Shown here in pieces: positions 37,401-50,400 of a stretch of 64,000 nucleotides of DNA (its first letter is position 1; each line of letters begins with the position of its first letter). The DNA comes from Climacium dendroides. Its lineage: Eukaryota > Streptophyta > Bryopsida > Hypnales > Climaciaceae. The stretch is taken from positions 26,539,213-26,603,212 of the forward strand of contig OX467084.1 of assembly GCA_950106755.1 (NCBI GenBank). Reading direction: 5' to 3'. The notes under the pieces were generated by a model. It had not been told where the DNA came from, made no database searches, and saw only the letters and a list, made by a program, of their open reading frames with translations. A program made the translations under genes and the position numbers.

Positions 37401-40400
37401 TTCTTTTTAAGAAGCAATGCAACAATTACACCACAATATCAGATATTGCAAGAGAATAGGCGACTTACTGTTGCTTGTGTCCTTCGCTGCTCATCATCAG
37501 TAAGAGACATGCCCATTCCTTCGAACAGTTGTTTATCCAAAACATCTACGAGGTCTTGTTGTGTAATCTCCTCATGTCCATTTCTAACCTGCTCATCATG
37601 CACAATTGACCGTCATCCCAAATGAAATCTGAAGCATCCGAGGCCATAGAAATCTCTAAAGAACCAGTAGCACGAACCACGATCACATATTCAAAACCAT
37701 CACAAGTCGCATGGGACAGAACAAAGGTTCAGGCACAAAGCAATAACTTACTGCCTACCTATAAAAGCCAAATGCAAATAGCACGCGTCAGAACAGCATT
37801 AGAATATAGCTGTTTTCTTTCTCTTGAAGTTACTCACCGCCATGATGCCTGCCTCGTTAATGAGATTTCGTATGTCCGCTCCTGAATATCCCAGTGTTCG
37901 ATAAACGAGCTAATTTCAACAAGACATAGCAAATGTAAATTAAAAGACAGAATTATAAGGAAATGCTCACATTTCTTGACGAAAGAGTCTAAATAAGACT
38001 AATCTAGCGTTGATTGTACTATTGTACAGAAGCACAATCTCATCTCAGACTTTCTAATGATCAAGAGCCTCCATTGATTATACAATTAGAATACCTGTCA
38101 AAATATTACAATTTTAGATTCTAAGATGTATCAACACTAAATTGGATTTTTAATTGCTTTCTAATGGACAAATAGCAAGAGTAAAGCGTGGAATTCATGA
38201 CTCAGATAACAAATAATTCATCAGCATTTTCAAAGTGAATTACGCACCTTCCTAAAGTCGAGATCTTTTGCCAAAGGTTTGCCACTACTATGGACACCAA
38301 AAATGGAAACACGTTCCTCCTCTCCAGGAAGGCCAATATGAATCTCCCGGTCAATTCGCCCAGGCCGCACAAAATTCTCATCTAACTCATCTGGGCGGTT
38401 TGTGGCGCAAATCAGAATTACAGCTTGTCGTTGTGACCACCTGTTTACATCCGTGTCATCTGGCCTACAGCGGTGAAATCACACGTAAGTGCCCGAAAAA
38501 CATTTAGTTGATGCAGAACTCAAGGGCTTTGAACTAGAGAGTCCCTGGAGGAGGAAACCCAGCATACTATAAGGGTTCTTCCTCTAGGTCCAATGCATTG
38601 AAGACCCCACGAATGAACGACCCCAGATTCCGGTTTTACGGTGCTCTTTGAGGCCCTTCAAAAATCACGTCCTACGGAGTGGAGTGAGTAGGGTTTGTAA
38701 TAAGTCTAGAACGGTCGCTAGGCTGTACAGACCGTCCCGTTTAGGGTTTAACGAAAATGGGGTTGTGATTTTTGATGGACCACATTCTTACTTCGCCAGT
38801 ACGAGCTAAGAGAGCATCAAAGATGTGATGACGATGACAGCTGCCCTAAAAAGTAAATTAACCCCAATGATATTAAATAAACGACTTACTCTCCGTCAAG
38901 CTCTGCCAACAATTGCTGAAACGTAGCCCTTCGTTCCGCATCATCATTCACATTCTTCCCCGCCAACGCATCAATCTCGTCAATGAAAACAAATGAAGGT
39001 GCCTGCCAACACACAGGGCATCAAATAACTTATCAAACAATCATCATATTTGATTAATGATGCAAATGTCGTAAGGGTTCTCCAAATTACAGTTGTGCCT
39101 AAAATTTGACACTCTGGATATACTTACATTGGCTCTGGCAGTGAAGAAAATGTCAAATATTTTGTCAGATCCATTTCCAGTGCTAGATTCAACAAACTCG
39201 GCACCAGACGCGAACACAAATGGGAGACCACTCTCTCTGGCAATAGCACGGGCCAGCAACGTTTTTCCGGTACCTGGAGGTCCGCTGATTAGGATTCCCT
39301 GCCAAGACACAGAAGCATCAAACTTGCTTAGAAGCAGACAACTACCCATTTGCAAGAAGTTTAACTTATTCGTTTCCATCTGAAGCTAAGAGCCTCAGAG
39401 AACCAAATCACAAAACAGCAAGACACACAAAGCCCTTATAATGACAGAAGCAACACATCAATGAAGTTTGAGTATAAAATAAATACCCGAGGAAGTTTAA
39501 CTTTCTTATTATAGAACTTCAATGGATTACGCATGTAGGTCATAACCTCCTCCAAGACCATCCACACATCACCACCAACCACAACATCCTTGTATTGAGA
39601 CTTTGCTTTATCAGCAGCATCTTCAGGCTGTCAGAGCACAACATAATTCAATCAGTTCTAAGATGACGATAAGCATGAAAAGCTAAGGGCAATTACACCA
39701 AAATAAACATTAAGAGAAGTTCAGAATAATAATCAGCTTCAATAGGTACAAAAGCATCAATTGTGTGTATTAAGTATCTAGACATTTGCAGAGGTGAAAA
39801 CATTTTTAAGTGAAGAATACATCAATGAAAGATTGTAACTATCAGTAATCATGACCAAAGTATCCATCAAAAGAAAGGATACAGGATTTTGGACAGCATA
39901 CCAGTATCAGGTGCCTGCGGTTCATTCTGAGAAGATCGTAGATTTTTTCCGAAAAAACCTCTTTGGCACGGTATTGCAAAGCTCGAATGAAAAGAATCAT
40001 TAGTACAGTCGGCAACAAGGACAAAAATGCTCGTCCGTAAAACTCAAAGTTGCTTTTTGCAAGAATACCAGTCTCGACACCACATCTGGTTAATGCTTCA
40101 AATAAATAAGGATCGACAGGAACATCCACCTGGCCATCAACACCACCACGAGATTATGAATGGTTTTAGATAAAGCAATCCAGTCTAAAACGCTTGATAT
40201 AATCCTGGCACATTATACTTACCACGTACTCCGATGGAAAGCCGTCCTTCATTGTCACGAACAGCTTCTTTGTGTCACAGCTGTAAACCACCGCAGCTAC
40301 CTGAATAAGAAATAACAGCTTCCATAGTGAGTAAAATATAACAGCAATGAATATTTTGTTGACAAAAATGATTTCCTTGTGCAACTTGAAAAATTGAACA

Positions 40401-43400
40401 TTGAAATTCTGAGTACTAAATATGCCTATTTTAGCATCATGAATATTTCCATTCTTGATAGTGAAGGCATTTTTGCACCTGGTGTCAAGAGCCGTGTTAG
40501 TAAAAGGTCTTAAAAATCCATTTTGGTTCATTTTCGGACTAGATTCACTTTGCTAACACCACTCCTAACACCAAGTGCGAACAAGCTCTGATGAGTTGCC
40601 TTTCTAGTAGTACCATTTCCAGCGCCAATGATAAAATACTATGAAAAGAAAGTTTAAAGACTTTGAAGACAAAGAATAATACATTTTGCAACCAATTCCA
40701 CAATAAACTTGATAAAATTACCTCTAAGTTTTCTACTTTACTCATGAAATACGTATATGGTATCTTTGGCCGGTGTTTCCACCATCGTCGAGATACCCAG
40801 AAAGCCCAATCCCTAGGAGGTTGCGCTTCTGCTTGCTCTATCTCCTCTGCCGTATTCCGTGACAATTCATCAGGATTTACTTGAATCTCGTACTTGGTTC
40901 GATCAGACTCTGCCATCTCCTTCAAGTTCTCCTTTAGGATGAGGCGCTCCCATGCCTCTAGCCTTTCCTGCCAACTTGTCGGTGATGCGGCTGATGTGGC
41001 GGCAGATGTGGCGGCAGTTGTAGCGGCAATGCTAGCTGCATGGTCAACACACAATATACTCTCAGCGATAAAATTATCGACACTATATCCAGGGCAAGCA
41101 TACTAAACAGGAAGAGGTACACGTGGCAAGGTAAGTTCCCAGAAAACATGTGAATAAGGATCTGACCTATGTGCCTACGATGAGATTTTATATTGAAATT
41201 CCTGGTTGCCACGAAAATGGGAAATCGGTTCTGGATATTTCGGAGGTATATACATTAACCCTTGAAAAACCCTTGGGTCGCACTATACGACCAGTATTTG
41301 GCCTAATCACTCTTCAATTGTGGTTTGATATATGAATTGTGATACATAGTAATTTAAGTACTATCATGATCATTAATTTACTTTGTACTGAAAAGTATTT
41401 GGTCAATGTTTTTATGATCAAATACCACCAAAATCATAATATACTATACGGCCGCAAAGGGCTTTCAGGCCCTTCAAGGGTTAACTGTGAATTTTCAAAG
41501 TGACTATGATATCTTCCCCCAAACCATGCACTGGACTATGCTTATTTTAACATTCATAAATCCCTACAGCCTACCATGAGAAGATTAAAACCAAGGCATT
41601 TACCACAAATGCAATCTTAAGGTCTGACACTTTTCATTGGTTTAAGGTTACAACTGGAATGATATTCTGGGTGAGCTTTCTAAGTCACTACGGAGTCTTT
41701 CTCAAAACCATGCACAAGACTATGCTTATTCTGACCACCGCAACTCCTGGTAAGAATGAAATCTTAGCTTTTGACAGCTTTGATTGGTTTTAAATTGCTC
41801 CTCGATAAAAGTGAGGAGCCATGCGGTATTAAGACATCTACCTTGCAATAAAATGGAAAAATAATTCCAACACATAAGATATAAATCTTTAACATTAATG
41901 GGACCAAGAACTTACCTGTAGTGAGATCATCGCTATTCTCCAAAGAGGAATCGTCATGCCCTTCCAACTTGAACTCGCTGTTATAGAGAGGCAAACCCTT
42001 CTCCGCCCTGCCTTCGTTGAGAAACTCGAGCAGCTCGGCTTTCTCCTCATCGTTTAGATTCCCCGCAGCAACGACTTGTTCCACAGTTTCATTTGTTTCT
42101 ATTGCCCAAGCATTCTCCCCAACGTAAGTTGGATCGCGTTTATACTCTCCGTCGGGGCCAGCCACGAACTTGTGCGCCCGAAATCCCTCCGGCATCTCCT
42201 GCTTCCACAACGCCTTTTTCACTCTGCAAAGCATTTGTCATTCTCCGTTTGTCACTCAACTCAGAAACCATAGTCCTGTCAAGTGTTACCAAGAAGTTAT
42301 GTAGTAAACATGCAATTGATCGGACACCCCAAGTTTTAAATGGCTTAATAGATTCAAAAATTGTGTTAAACGACTCGAAACTTCTTACTATAATTGATGA
42401 TTGAGGCTCAACCTTTCCACAAGAATAATGGTTCAAAAATAATGCACATCTTCTAATTAAAGATGCAATCAGTGATGAACCTTCAAAGTTTCGAACCTAT
42501 CAAAATTTCAATATTCATCTATTGGAATTGTACAAAAATGAATAAAATCAAGTGAGATACGAGTACCTGACTACACAACTTTCAAAAAGTCAAACAAATT
42601 TTGATTGTTCATAAAACCCAGGAGATTTCTATTAATTAAGATGGTTTTCATTCTAAGGATGCCAAATACATGTTTCTGTGTATGTTATCCAAAACAAACT
42701 AATCTTAGATTCATTCACGAAGAACTAAAAATAAGTTTGAACTTCAATTTCTGATATTCTCCTTTGAAGGAATGGCAAAATTCAATAATCAAGTTAATTG
42801 ATCAGAACATCAAAGAGGTAAATTCTAAAACGAGGTGAGAATGACCCTGAAAAATGAGAAAAAATGCACGAAGATTTACGATTGTACTAGAGACCAACAA
42901 ACGATGCTCACTTTTGTAAATTATTTTCGGTAGGCTCAGGAATAACCGCCTCAAGATAAGCGTCGGCTATCTGCTGCTGAACACCACGGTTGCGAAACAT
43001 TTCCACTGTGGAATAGAAACCTCGAGCAGAAGCGCCCAATAGGAGTCCAAAGAGCACCAATGCACCAACACGTTGCGCATTCCAGCTCCTCACATCCTAC
43101 ATCACCACATGAAGCACAATCCTCCATTACGACAGCTATTTGAGTTTCAAACACAGATGGCAAATATCGTAAAATGTGAGGCAGATTGAAACCTAATGAA
43201 ACACCTTGAAATTTGAATTCAAGGTTAACGGTCCAGAATTTACCCCTAAAAAAACAAAGAATCATGGTTTGAAAATTCAATAATTCAGATAGGGCGAAGT
43301 TTATATAATTTACGAACATTGCATGAATTGGTCAAATAATTGAAATTAAAACAAAAGAAATTCTCCAAGTGGAAAATTCAAAACTTCTAATAAATAAAAA

Positions 43401-44080
43401 TCGTGAGGCACAATTTGTCCTGTAGAGATTAACGAACTTCCAAACATGGATCCCAAGCTTACTTTCCAAAGCTCCAAGCGATTCCATTCCACAAACTGCG
43501 GCCAGTATTTGCCTTGCGCTTCAGAAACAGTCTGCTGACTCTGTGTCTTCGCCTCATCAAACTCCGCCCGAAGCTCCTTCGCCCTCTGCTTACTAGCACC
43601 AACTGCATTCTCCACAACCTCTTTGCCCTTCCCAATCTGCACCTTGAAATTCTCAACAGCATCACCAATATCAACCCCTAACTCAAACTTGGAGGCGTTC
43701 ACAAGATTCGAATAGTACCGCGCGGAGCCCCGAGCGAGAGCATCGCGCAATGAAGGCTTCCCATTCGAATTCTCATTGCTCTCATTCTCATTGCTCTCAT
43801 TCTCATTCCCTGTCCCCTCAGCGCTCTCATTGCTCGCTCTAGCTGCACCAGTTCTATTCCTGCGAGAAAGACCTGAATCCAACGCTCTGCGATAAACCCT
43901 AAACCTCGCCAATCCGGCGCGCTGGTGCAAAAGCGAAGCTCTTCTCCATTCCTTTGTGCAAGGGACCGAATTTCGATGTCGTAGGGATGCAGCGCAAGAG
44001 AGGAAGGGAGGCCGAGCGAGGGACTCCATAGCTGCAAAATTGAGAAGCGAATCACGACCAAACCTCTCAAGCAAATTCAA
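34466..44080 (-). CDS. FTSH12: ATP-dependent zinc metalloprotease FTSH12, chloroplast
   Basis: FTSH12 is a plant AAA+ protease of the chloroplast inner envelope. In Arabidopsis it partners inactive FtsHi proteins and Ycf2 in the import-motor complex. About 19 exons are recognisable. Exon 1 (43,463-44,080) gives a Ser/Arg-rich transit-like leader and a coiled N-terminal region. Membrane segments are near VGALVLFGLLLGASARGF (about 43,040) and AFLSLLPTVLMILFIRAL (about 40,000). ATPase: Walker A GPPGTGKT (39,270), Walker B FVFIDEIDA (38,990), NRPDELDENFVRPGRID (38,370). Protease: HEAGH intact (37,180), then GGRCAERILYGD and the DGGQEDL acidic ligand region (36,540-36,600). C-terminal exons lie at 35.69, 35.51, 35.29, 34.83 and 34.47 kb; the last ends YPAPLHRC-stop at 34,466-34,468. 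The product is about 1,100 residues, slightly longer than Arabidopsis. The start could also be the ATG at 44,029 (MESLARPPF). Confidence 0.94.
36010..36225. repeat. Dispersed repeat in an FTSH12 intron, related to THO2 intron 1
   Basis: It begins near GTTAACCCCGAAATACCC and ends near CTTAAGGGTAAACCC. The interior shares ACCTTCCTTGAAGCTTCC and flanking blocks with 14,180-14,372. It is probably a short non-autonomous element of the TTAACCC-ended family. Confidence 0.55.
36893..37050. mobile_element. CACTA-type MITE relic in an FTSH12 intron
   Basis: The right terminus on the minus strand reads CACTAGTAGAAACCCCC from 37,050; the left reads CTAGTAGAAAACCCAACCCC from about 36,895 with a corrupted first two bases. 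It is 158 bp long, sits wholly within the intron before the GGRCAERILYG exon, and has no coding content. The target duplication is not clear. Confidence 0.55.
41255..41484. mobile_element. 230-bp MITE-like element with TTAACCCTTGAA inverted ends, in an FTSH12 intron
   Basis: The termini are TTAACCCTTGAAAAACCC at 41,255 and the inverse CCCTTCAAGGGTTAA ending at 41,484. A second inverted pair, ACTATACGACC versus ACTATACGGCC, lies inside. The interior is AT-rich. The ends resemble the TTAACCCCTAAA repeats at 45-46.6 kb. Confidence 0.65.
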
Positions 44081-44600
44081 GCAAAAATGGCTTGAAAAGG
44101 AGAGAAGAGCTGGCGCTAGTTCTCAGTCTAGCCACCGTGTCCGTACAACCATGGTTGCTCCACAATTCGCCGCACCATTGCGGTGAAGCAAACACCGCAT
44201 TGAACAGCAATGTTGCTGTTTGTTGTTGTTGAGAAGATTGAAGGATGTGAAACGATATCCACAGCCGAGGAAGGTTTCTGCGAGTGCCGGTGTGAACGGA
44301 GATAGGTCTAAGAGATGGATATCCGCAATCAATCCGGGTATTAAGAATATGTTCATCCAGAGACCAGGGTAAAACCGGGTATATCAGTCGGAAAGGGCGG
44401 AAACCAATGAAAGTCCAATACTCGCTCCAATCTACATAAAGTGGTTGATGTAAGGGTAATCTAACGGTTTGGTAGAACAATTAAGGTTCATGACTCTCAT
44501 TAGAAGACATTTCAAGCCTCTAATAGGTCCGTTTCAGGTCTGTTTCCTCGTTGTTCTCCCCACAATGAGGGAACGACCAACTGACAGGGAAAAAAATTCA
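44081..44600 (-). promoter_or_regulatory. FTSH12 upstream region
   Basis: This segment upstream of the FTSH12 start should hold the 5' leader and promoter. No canonical TATA box stands out. The open frame 44,067-44,480 on the minus strand is unrecognised. Beyond about 44,600 the sequence changes to A-tract repeat DNA. Confidence 0.4.
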
Positions 44601-45048
44601 AAAAAATTCAAAAAAAAAAAAATTAGTTCTTAGAATGCTAAAAAAAGTTGAAAAAAAAATTTAATTTTTTTTTCCAAAAATGACGTGGCAGGGTCTCAAC
44701 CACATCAGCCTGTTGTGCTATCTTTACTGTAGTGCACTACGAAGAGTTCCTTGTCCTATAGAGGCCTGAAATGTCTTCTAATGATTGAAAGTAGTGAAAT
44801 TTTCAAGTTATTTGATGTTTCTAAATATTTGTGAAGTTCTAAAATTATTTTTCAATTCTTATAGACATCATAGTCACAAATTTTTGTGTTTGAAGTGGAA
44901 AATGAAACTAAGGTTACCAAACAACTTACCTTTGAGTGCTTGGTTTCTACATTGTACACAAAAAGCATTTTACTCATTCTTTGACTATCAAGTTGTGGTG
45001 TGGGTTGAAGTGACAAGTTGAAGAGAAAATATATTTGATTTTTGTATA
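44601..45048. other. AT-rich spacer left of the TTAACCC repeat block
   Basis: No gene. The left edge carries runs of AAAAATTC and poly-A/poly-T (44,590-44,680). The remainder is AT-rich with only short unrecognised open frames. Confidence 0.4.
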
Positions 45049-46578
45049 TTAACCCCTAAAGGATTTTGATTATGTGTTCACCAAAAATGCTCCAAAACTG
45101 CCATCTCTAATACAAGTACCAAATTTTTGAAAAAAAATCATTTTTGATACATCTAACTGTATGATCTTATATTACTTTGGTTTGAAAAGATGTAGAAAAA
45201 TTTTCAGAAATTTTCACCATGTACATTGCAAGATATTAGCATTTGAAGTAACAAAAATCCTTTTTTTGTCCCCGCGAAAATTCGAGCAGCTGCACTTCTT
45301 AAGGTCAGATCATTATGAAAAAAATGTTCAAAATGGTGGTCACTCTTTGGATTCATTCTTCAAGTCAAGTTGTCTACATGCTTGAAAATTTTAAAATCAT
45401 TTGAAATTGTACAACATATAGGAAAAAAATAGAAAGTGGAAAGAAGTAGAAAATGATTCAAAATACTAAATTGTTAATAATTTATTTATGAAATTGAAAA
45501 TGCTAATCCCAATGGTTGTAATGTTTTAATAAACAATCTACACTCGATTATTTTTTTTTCCACAAATATTAAAAATTGAGTTAAATAAAGGACTTTGAAG
45601 TTTATTTTAGAGTATAGATTTCATAACTACCTTCAAACTACCCACAACTAAAACTCCTCATAACTTTCATCTCATTAACCCCTAAAGTCCCATGGCCATT
45701 TTTTTGCCAAAACCACTCAAAACTACTACTTCTACTACAATCACTTACAAAATAAATTTTTAAAAGTATTTTTTAGAATCTAACCATAGGATCTTCTTCT
45801 ACACTTGTCTTAGATCATGTGATAATTTTTTGTGATTTTTGACCGTATAGATTGAATGATATTAGCATTCAAAGTGAAGGAAAAAAATTTCTTTCAATAA
45901 GTTGCTATGATTGCCTGCAAAACAAGAAGCTCCATAACTTTCACATCTCTAATCCAAATGGAATGAGTCAAAGCTTCACATTTATAAAAATATAAAATCT
46001 ACAAGAAAAAAAATATCAAAAATTTTATTTCAATTTTTTGTGGATTTTTTTTACTGCCCGGTCTCCCCTATTTTGAAGTTATTGTGGCATAACTTTTGCT
46101 CCCAAGCATCAATTGAAATAAAAATTATATTCCCCAAAAGCTCTTAAGTTTTTATATCTTGTGAGAAAGTTTCAAAAAGTTTTAATAAAAGTTGAGATCA
46201 TAGGAGCCTGTCCGAAATCCATTTTGTCCCCTATAGGGACAATGGGACTTTAGGGGTTAATCAAAATGGAATGTTTCAAAGATATCCACATATAAATAAA
46301 TCTAAAGAATCAATTTCAAATTTTTACTTTTTTAAGAAGTGATTTTTAAAGAAGTTTTTTTTCTGCCTGGACTGCCCGCAGAATAAAGAAAACTACATAT
46401 CATACAATAACTTTTTAACCATGTTGTCAAAAGTTATGAAAATTTTTGGGCTTTAAAGCTATTCCTTGGACACATGTTGTGTGAAAATTTCAATGAAAAA
46501 AAATGAAATTCCATCTAGAGTGAACTGCCCAAAATCACTATGTTGCCAAAAAACATTGTTTGGTCCTTTAGGGGCTAA
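45049..46578. repeat. Nested TTAACCCCTAAA-ended repeats
   Basis: Two ends face right (TTAACCCCTAAAGG at 45,049 and TTAACCCCTAAAGTCCC at 45,675). Two face left (GGGACTTTAGGGGTTAA ending 46,260 and CCTTTAGGGGCTAA ending 46,578). The inner pair defines a 586-bp element with about 17-bp perfect inverted ends. The 45,049-45,674 segment is homologous in direct orientation to the start of the inner element (CTCTAAT, ACCAAAT, then GATATTAGCATT). A related piece recurs near 63,700. No proteins are encoded. Confidence 0.7.
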
Positions 46579-46629
46579 TAATGTTGAGGGTTGATTTTTA
46601 AGTTTGAAGATTATATGTATACTAAATTT

Positions 46630-46673
46630 GCTGAAGCAATAGCATGAAAGCGCTGAAGCAATAGCATGAAAGC
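46630..46673. repeat. 22-bp perfect tandem duplication at the copia LTR border
   Basis: The 22-bp unit GCTGAAGCAATAGCATGAAA plus GC occurs twice in a row, and the second copy abuts the LTR end at 46,674. It is far longer than the 5-bp target duplication expected for copia. Confidence 0.9.
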
Positions 46674-46881
46674 TGTTGTGAATTCAAAACCAAAATACCA
46701 AAACATACTCCAAGAAGAGAGAGACTTCATTAGAGAGATTGTAGTAGTATATACAAAGGAACAAAAGAGAGAGATAATGAATAGTTGTCTTCTCCTATTG
46801 GTAAGAGGAATTCTATCTAATCTATATGACACGTGTCACTCACTATATTATAGTGAGTATTCACACTACGTTTTCTTAACA
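46674..46881 (-). repeat. Copia 3' LTR
   Basis: The 208-bp sequence reads, on the minus strand, TGTTAAGAAAACGTAG ... GAATTCACAACA, with TGTT/AACA ends. It is immediately preceded by the polypurine tract GAGGAGGAG (46,882-46,890). Inside are a dyad CTCACTATAATATAGTGAG and a CT-rich stretch. Confidence 0.85.
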
Positions 46882-46902
46882 CTCCTCCTCGCTCAACATA
46901 AT

Positions 46903-46932
46903 AAAAATAAAATAAAATAAAATAAAATAAAA
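46903..46932. repeat. (ATAAA)n microsatellite
   Basis: Several uninterrupted AAAAT/ATAAA units follow the copia polypurine tract region. Confidence 0.85.
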
Positions 46933-47452
46933 ATTTGGTGTAAACAAGTCAATGGAGTCTATAAAATCAATTACAAATCAATCATTGTCGCCAAATCATG
47001 GACTTAGTCGGCTGGTTTCGTATGTGGGTGGTCAACTAATCGGTCCAAGGTTTGATACTCATCAGCCTTGTCGACTGATTCGGAAGACCCGCAACTTGGC
47101 ACAACTAATGAGGCAGGAATAAACAGTCGATCCGCTATCATACCCCTGAGCTGTGATGTGATAAGATGAATGAGCACCCCAAGATGGTTAGTAGACTCCA
47201 ACATTGACCCTTAAACCATGGTTCTCACCACGATCCCACCTTTTTCTATATAATTTTTGTAATCTTGTATTTTTACGGTTGCTGCCTCATTAAAACCTTA
47301 TTTGGAAAAATCTTGATTATTTTCAAGGACAAAACCACAGATGAAGGAAAAAGAGTACAGCACCTTTATTAATCCATTTTTATAGTAAAACCCAATGGAA
47401 AAAATCCATGGAAGGATATCAAAAGGTTTACATAGTAATAGCAATAAAAAAA

Positions 47453-50400
47453 CTATTGAATTTCTTGCTCTAAACTATTCAATCGCTGCATTCCAATGCC
47501 ATGAACAAGTCGATGATGTGTATATGATGGAAGATCCTTGGTAAAGAGATCAACTAGATTATCTGTTGATATGACTTTTTTGATTTCCAATGTTCCATTT
47601 GTAATCAAATCATGCGTATAACTAAAATACTTCGAATCAATATATTTTGTTCAATCGCCTTTGACAAAATCCACTTGCATTTGTGCAACACATGCACTGT
47701 TGTTTTCATATAAGATAGTTGAAGATTTATCATAAGATAATCCACAATTGGTTCGAATAAATTTGTCCATAAATCGCAACCAAATACATTTCCGAGATGC
47801 TTCATGAAGAGCAATGATTTCCGAATAATTCGATGATGTTGCAGTGATCAGATTTCCAAAATATAGCAGTTCCATGTCGTAAGAAAACATAACCTGTTTG
47901 AGACTTTGATGTCGTAGAATCAGACCTATAATTCAACATTGGCATATCCCACCAATGTACAATCTATCGATCGAGTATAGTGTAATCCCAAATTTTTTGT
48001 TCCTTTTATGTAACGAAAAAGGTGTTTTATCCTATTCCAATGTCGAAGTGTAGGACGAGCACTATGCCTTGCAAAAACACTAACTGCAAATGCAATATCA
48101 GGCCTCGTAGACGTGGCTAAGTATAAAAGTGCTCCGACCGCAGCGATGTATGGATATTGCTCACTCAATATTTCCTCTTCCTTCTCGCAAGGACAATATG
48201 GATCATCATCTTTACTGTTGCAACACACCATAGATGTAGAAAGTGGATAAGCATCTATCATATTAAATCTTTTTAGAATTTGGTTGATATAGGTCATTTG
48301 TGAAAGAAAAACACTGTCATCTTTCAAGTGAAGAATTTGAAGACCAATGCAAAATGTAGTTTTTCCAAGTAATTTCATTTCAAATTCACAAACAAGAAGT
48401 TGAATAGTTGCAACACAAGTGTCTTTTGTCCCCACAAAGTTTAAGTCATCAACATATACTACAATAATGACAAAATCAAGTTTGTCTCGTTTGATAAAAA
48501 ATATATGGAAATAATAAATCATTTTACAAATGATTCTTAATAAAAAAATGTCAAATATGTTGATACCACATCAATCCAGATTGTTTGAGACCATATAATG
48601 CTCGTTGTAATTTGACGCCACAATGTTTGTCTGGAATCAGTGTATAGCTTGGGTTGTAATGTCAAGTCCTTCTGAAAATTTTATATAGATGTCTACATTT
48701 AATGAGCCATATAGATAAGCAATGACAACATCCATAAGATGCATCTCAAATATGGCATGCACAGCCATTCTAATAAGATATCGAAAAATAATGGAATTTA
48801 TAACTGGTGAGTATGTGGAATCATAATCAATACCAAACTTTTGTATAAAATCTTGAGCAACTAAGTGTACTTTGTAATGGATAATTTGACCTTTGTCATT
48901 GCGTTTACGTACAAATACCAGCTTGTATCCAAGAGGTCGAGAAGAAAGATTATTAACAATTGGGCCAAAAACATGCCTTTTACGTAAAGAAGCATACTCC
49001 TCCTCAATAGCAGCTTTCCACCTCAACAATTAAGTTGACGCATTGTCTGTTTAATAGTATTTGGCTCAGGGTCATCTTTCTCGCAAGAAAATATATCTAC
49101 CATCATAGAAATGAATGAATCATCAATATCAGTTGTTGCTCTATTCCATACATCACCAGTATCACAGTACATTACAGATAACTCTGTTTTCAATTTAGAC
49201 TTTTCTGTATTAATTATAATAGTAACATTTGATGTTGATGAAGAGTCTGAAGTATTAGATTCTTTTAACATTAGCAATGGTAGCTGAAGGCATAGAAGGG
49301 TCAATAGCCTCAATACTTGTTTTGCATTTACATAGTTGCTTATCTGGTCCACGAGTCCGTTTGCTCAACGTTTGAATAATTGGAGTTGCAACAGACTCTG
49401 CTATCAAAATTTGAGCAGGAACATTCTAAGCTTTATTCAATAGAGTTCTGATAATTCTAAGAGCATCATTGAAACCATCGGGAGTTTGATCTGCAATCTT
49501 TTGTAAATTCAAAATTTTAGCAACTTCAGTTTCAGCTAAAGATGTTCGAGGATCAGGATTTGATGTCAATGTCTCGTGCGCTTTATAGAAAAGTCCTGCA
49601 GAAGGTTGTTGAATAGAAACTCCTTCTTTCAAAGATGGAAAAACATCTTTAAATTGACAGTTGGTAAAACAAGCATGAAGCAACGTACCAGTGGATGGGT
49701 TAATGTATCTGATGATACTTTGAGAGTCAAATCCAACATGGATACCTTTTTGTCGATGAGTTCCTATAGTATGGAGTTGAGGTTCTGGGATTGGAACCCA
49801 AACACGGCAGCCAAAGATTCGAAGATAAGATACATTTAGAACTTGTCCCGAGAGAAGCTCTTGTGGAGAAGTAATCTTTATAGATGAAGGACGGAGCTGA
49901 ATGAGGGTTGTAGCATGAAGAACCGCATGACTCCACATAACTGGAGGCAAGTTCGCATGAAGAAGCAAAGGCCTTGTGTTAAATTGAATTCGTTTGATAA
50001 AAAACTCAGCCAGTTCATTTTGAACATGCTCGTACGGAACTGAATATGTTAAGTCAATTCCTATTGTAGTACAATAATCTTCAAAAGATTTTGACCAAAA
50101 CTCTTGAGCATTATCTATCCTTAGTGTTTTGATAGGATAATCATGGAAATGAGCCTTAAAACAAATGAACATAAAAAGTAAATTGGCAAAAGTCAAATTT
50201 CTTGTAGATAATAATGATACATGAGATTGTTTACCTGATACATCAACTAAAACCATAAAATACCTAAATGGTCCAAACATAGGGGTAATTGGACCACAAA
50301 TATCACTATGCAACCTTGAAAACATTGGTGGTAACTCATATGAAAGTTTCCACAGAGATGGTTTGGCAATAAATTTGCCTTGTACGTATGCTTGGCATTG

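Noticed and set aside
38521..38860. GC-richer stretch in an FTSH12 intron that might hide an extra exon or RNA gene.
   Set aside because: The flanking exons join in frame across it with conserved sequence (QQLLAELDGE to PDDTDVNRWSQRQ), and I recognise no RNA structure in it.
34466..44080. A possible bacterial or organellar FtsH insertion.
   Set aside because: About 19 exons with nuclear splice sites and a transit-like N-terminus show an ordinary nuclear FTSH12.
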